Part shown: piece after piece, positions 6,742-7,485 of the stretch
Numbering within the stretch: the first letter of the stretch is position 1
Layout: every line of letters begins with the position of its first letter
Assembly: GCA_903895005.1 (NCBI GenBank)
Contig: CAITSH010000127.1
Coordinates: 1 to 7,485 of the forward strand
Length of the DNA: 7,485 nt
From: an uncultured Pseudomonadota bacterium
Lineage (GTDB): Bacteria; Pseudomonadota; Gammaproteobacteria; Burkholderiales; SG8-39
Direction: 5' to 3'
Translations under genes and position numbers: made by a program
Notes under the pieces: model-generated
What the model was told of the DNA's origin: nothing
Seen by the model: only the letters and a program-made list of their open reading frames with translations
Databases searched by the model: none

Positions 6742-7485
6742 CTATTCGCCCGCCTTGATGTTGTTGTCCTTCACCACCTTGGCCCAGCGCTCGACTTCGC
6801 CGCTGACAAATTTGCCGAACTCGGCCGGACTTGAGGCGACGATGTCCATGCCCTGTGCCGACAGGCGCTCACGCGCCTCCTTGTTATTGAGCACCTTTAG
6901 CACTTCGGCGTGCATGCGATCGAGGATCGGCTTGGGTGTGCCCGCGGGCGCAAGGATGCCCCACCACGCATAGGCGGCAAAACCCGGGAAGCCCTGCTCG
7001 GCCACGGTCTGCACATCGGGCATCGTGGCGAGGCGCTTGGCCGAGGTAACGGCGAGCGCACGCAGCGCCCCGGACTTCACGTCGGGCGCAGTGACAAAAT
7101 TGCTGGCGATCGACGTGGGTACATGGCCTGCTACGGAATCCTGTTTGAGCGGACCACCGCCCTTGTAGGGCACGTGGGTCATCTTGAAGTTGCCCTGCGC
7201 CTGCAACTGCGTCATCGCAAGGTGGGCGAGGCTGCCCGTGCCTATGGTGCCAAAGCCGATGCTCTCGGGCTTGGCCTTGGCCGCCTTGATAAGGTCACTG
7301 AAGTTCTGATACGGCTGCGACGGATGCGTGGCGAGTACCATGGCCGACGTTCCGATCAGCATGATGGGCGTGAGGTCCTTGAGCGTGTCAAAGCCCAGGT
7401 TGGGAATCAGGCTGGGGTTGACCGCGTGCGTGTCGAACACCACGACAAAGGTGTAGCCGTCGGGCGCGGCCTTGGCGGCGAGCGC
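6742..7485 (-). CDS. Bug/TctC-family periplasmic solute-binding protein (5' part cut by window edge)
   Basis: The C-terminal 247 residues of a tripartite tricarboxylate transporter (TTT) family substrate receptor; the frame is open to the right edge, so the N-terminus with its signal peptide (about 70-80 residues by comparison with the usual 320-330) is missing. Family features in order are AAKAAPDGYTF at the very start, FDTLKDLTPIMLIGTSAMVLA, GTIGTGSLAHLA, MTHVPYKGGGPLKQD, LRALAVTSAKRLATMPDVQTVAEQGFPGF and WWGILAPAGTPKPILDRM. Such proteins bind carboxylates or related small molecules in the periplasm. Most Bug proteins are orphans without adjacent membrane subunits, and none is visible here, so the ligand cannot be predicted. 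The visible GTG at 7443 is an internal Val, not the start. The gene ends with TAG at 6744-6742, convergent with pepN. Confidence 0.95.
   Translation of the reverse strand, partial: ALAAKAAPDGYTFVVVFDTHAVNPSLIPNLGFDTLKDLTPIMLIGTSAMVLATHPSQPYQNFSDLIKAAKAKPESIGFGTIGTGSLAHLAMTQLQAQGNFKMTHVPYKGGGPLKQDSVAGHVPTSIASNFVTAPDVKSGALRALAVTSAKRLATMPDVQTVAEQGFPGFAAYAWWGILAPAGTPKPILDRMHAEVLKVLNNKEARERLSAQGMDIVASSPAEFGKFVSGEVERWAKVVKDNNIKAGE

Overview
The window is GC-rich, apparently chromosomal DNA from a betaproteobacterium, most likely Burkholderiales. That placement is an inference from three things: GC-rich codon use in every gene, a PepN-type aminopeptidase of the proteobacterial kind, and a TctC/Bug-family periplasmic receptor, a family greatly expanded in that order. 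There are six protein genes, two cut by the window edges. No tRNA, rRNA, CRISPR array, insertion sequence or phage gene was recognised.

Left part (1-1924): two minus-strand genes encode small membrane proteins of the SxtJ (135-557) and SxtK/DUF5989 (1-107, cut) families. A membrane-anchored SGNH/GDSL hydrolase (770-1924) diverges from them. In cyanobacterial saxitoxin clusters the same three protein types follow a carbamoyltransferase (SxtI, J, K, L), so this looks like a non-cyanobacterial version of that widespread, functionally unresolved module. The carbamoyltransferase would lie beyond the left edge and cannot be seen. Nothing here implies toxin production. The SxtJ start lies on a 14-bp tandem duplication.

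Middle (1893-3710): a 605-residue membrane sensor histidine kinase with a periplasmic dCache-like sensor lies on the minus strand. It has no receiver domain and no response regulator in the window. Its last 32 bp overlap the end of the hydrolase gene tail to tail. A 301-bp divergent intergenic region (3711-4011) separates it from pepN and carries an AT-rich palindrome, a small hairpin and a C6T7 tract.

Right part (4012-7485): pepN is complete (880 aa) with all M1-family catalytic residues. A 13-bp-stem hairpin in the 87-bp convergent gap probably ends its transcript. The 3' part of a Bug-family solute receptor gene follows on the minus strand and runs off the right edge. The kinase, pepN and the receptor show no evident functional link. 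The hydrolase and SxtJ/SxtK are the only set that plausibly works together, perhaps in modifying an envelope molecule, which is inference.
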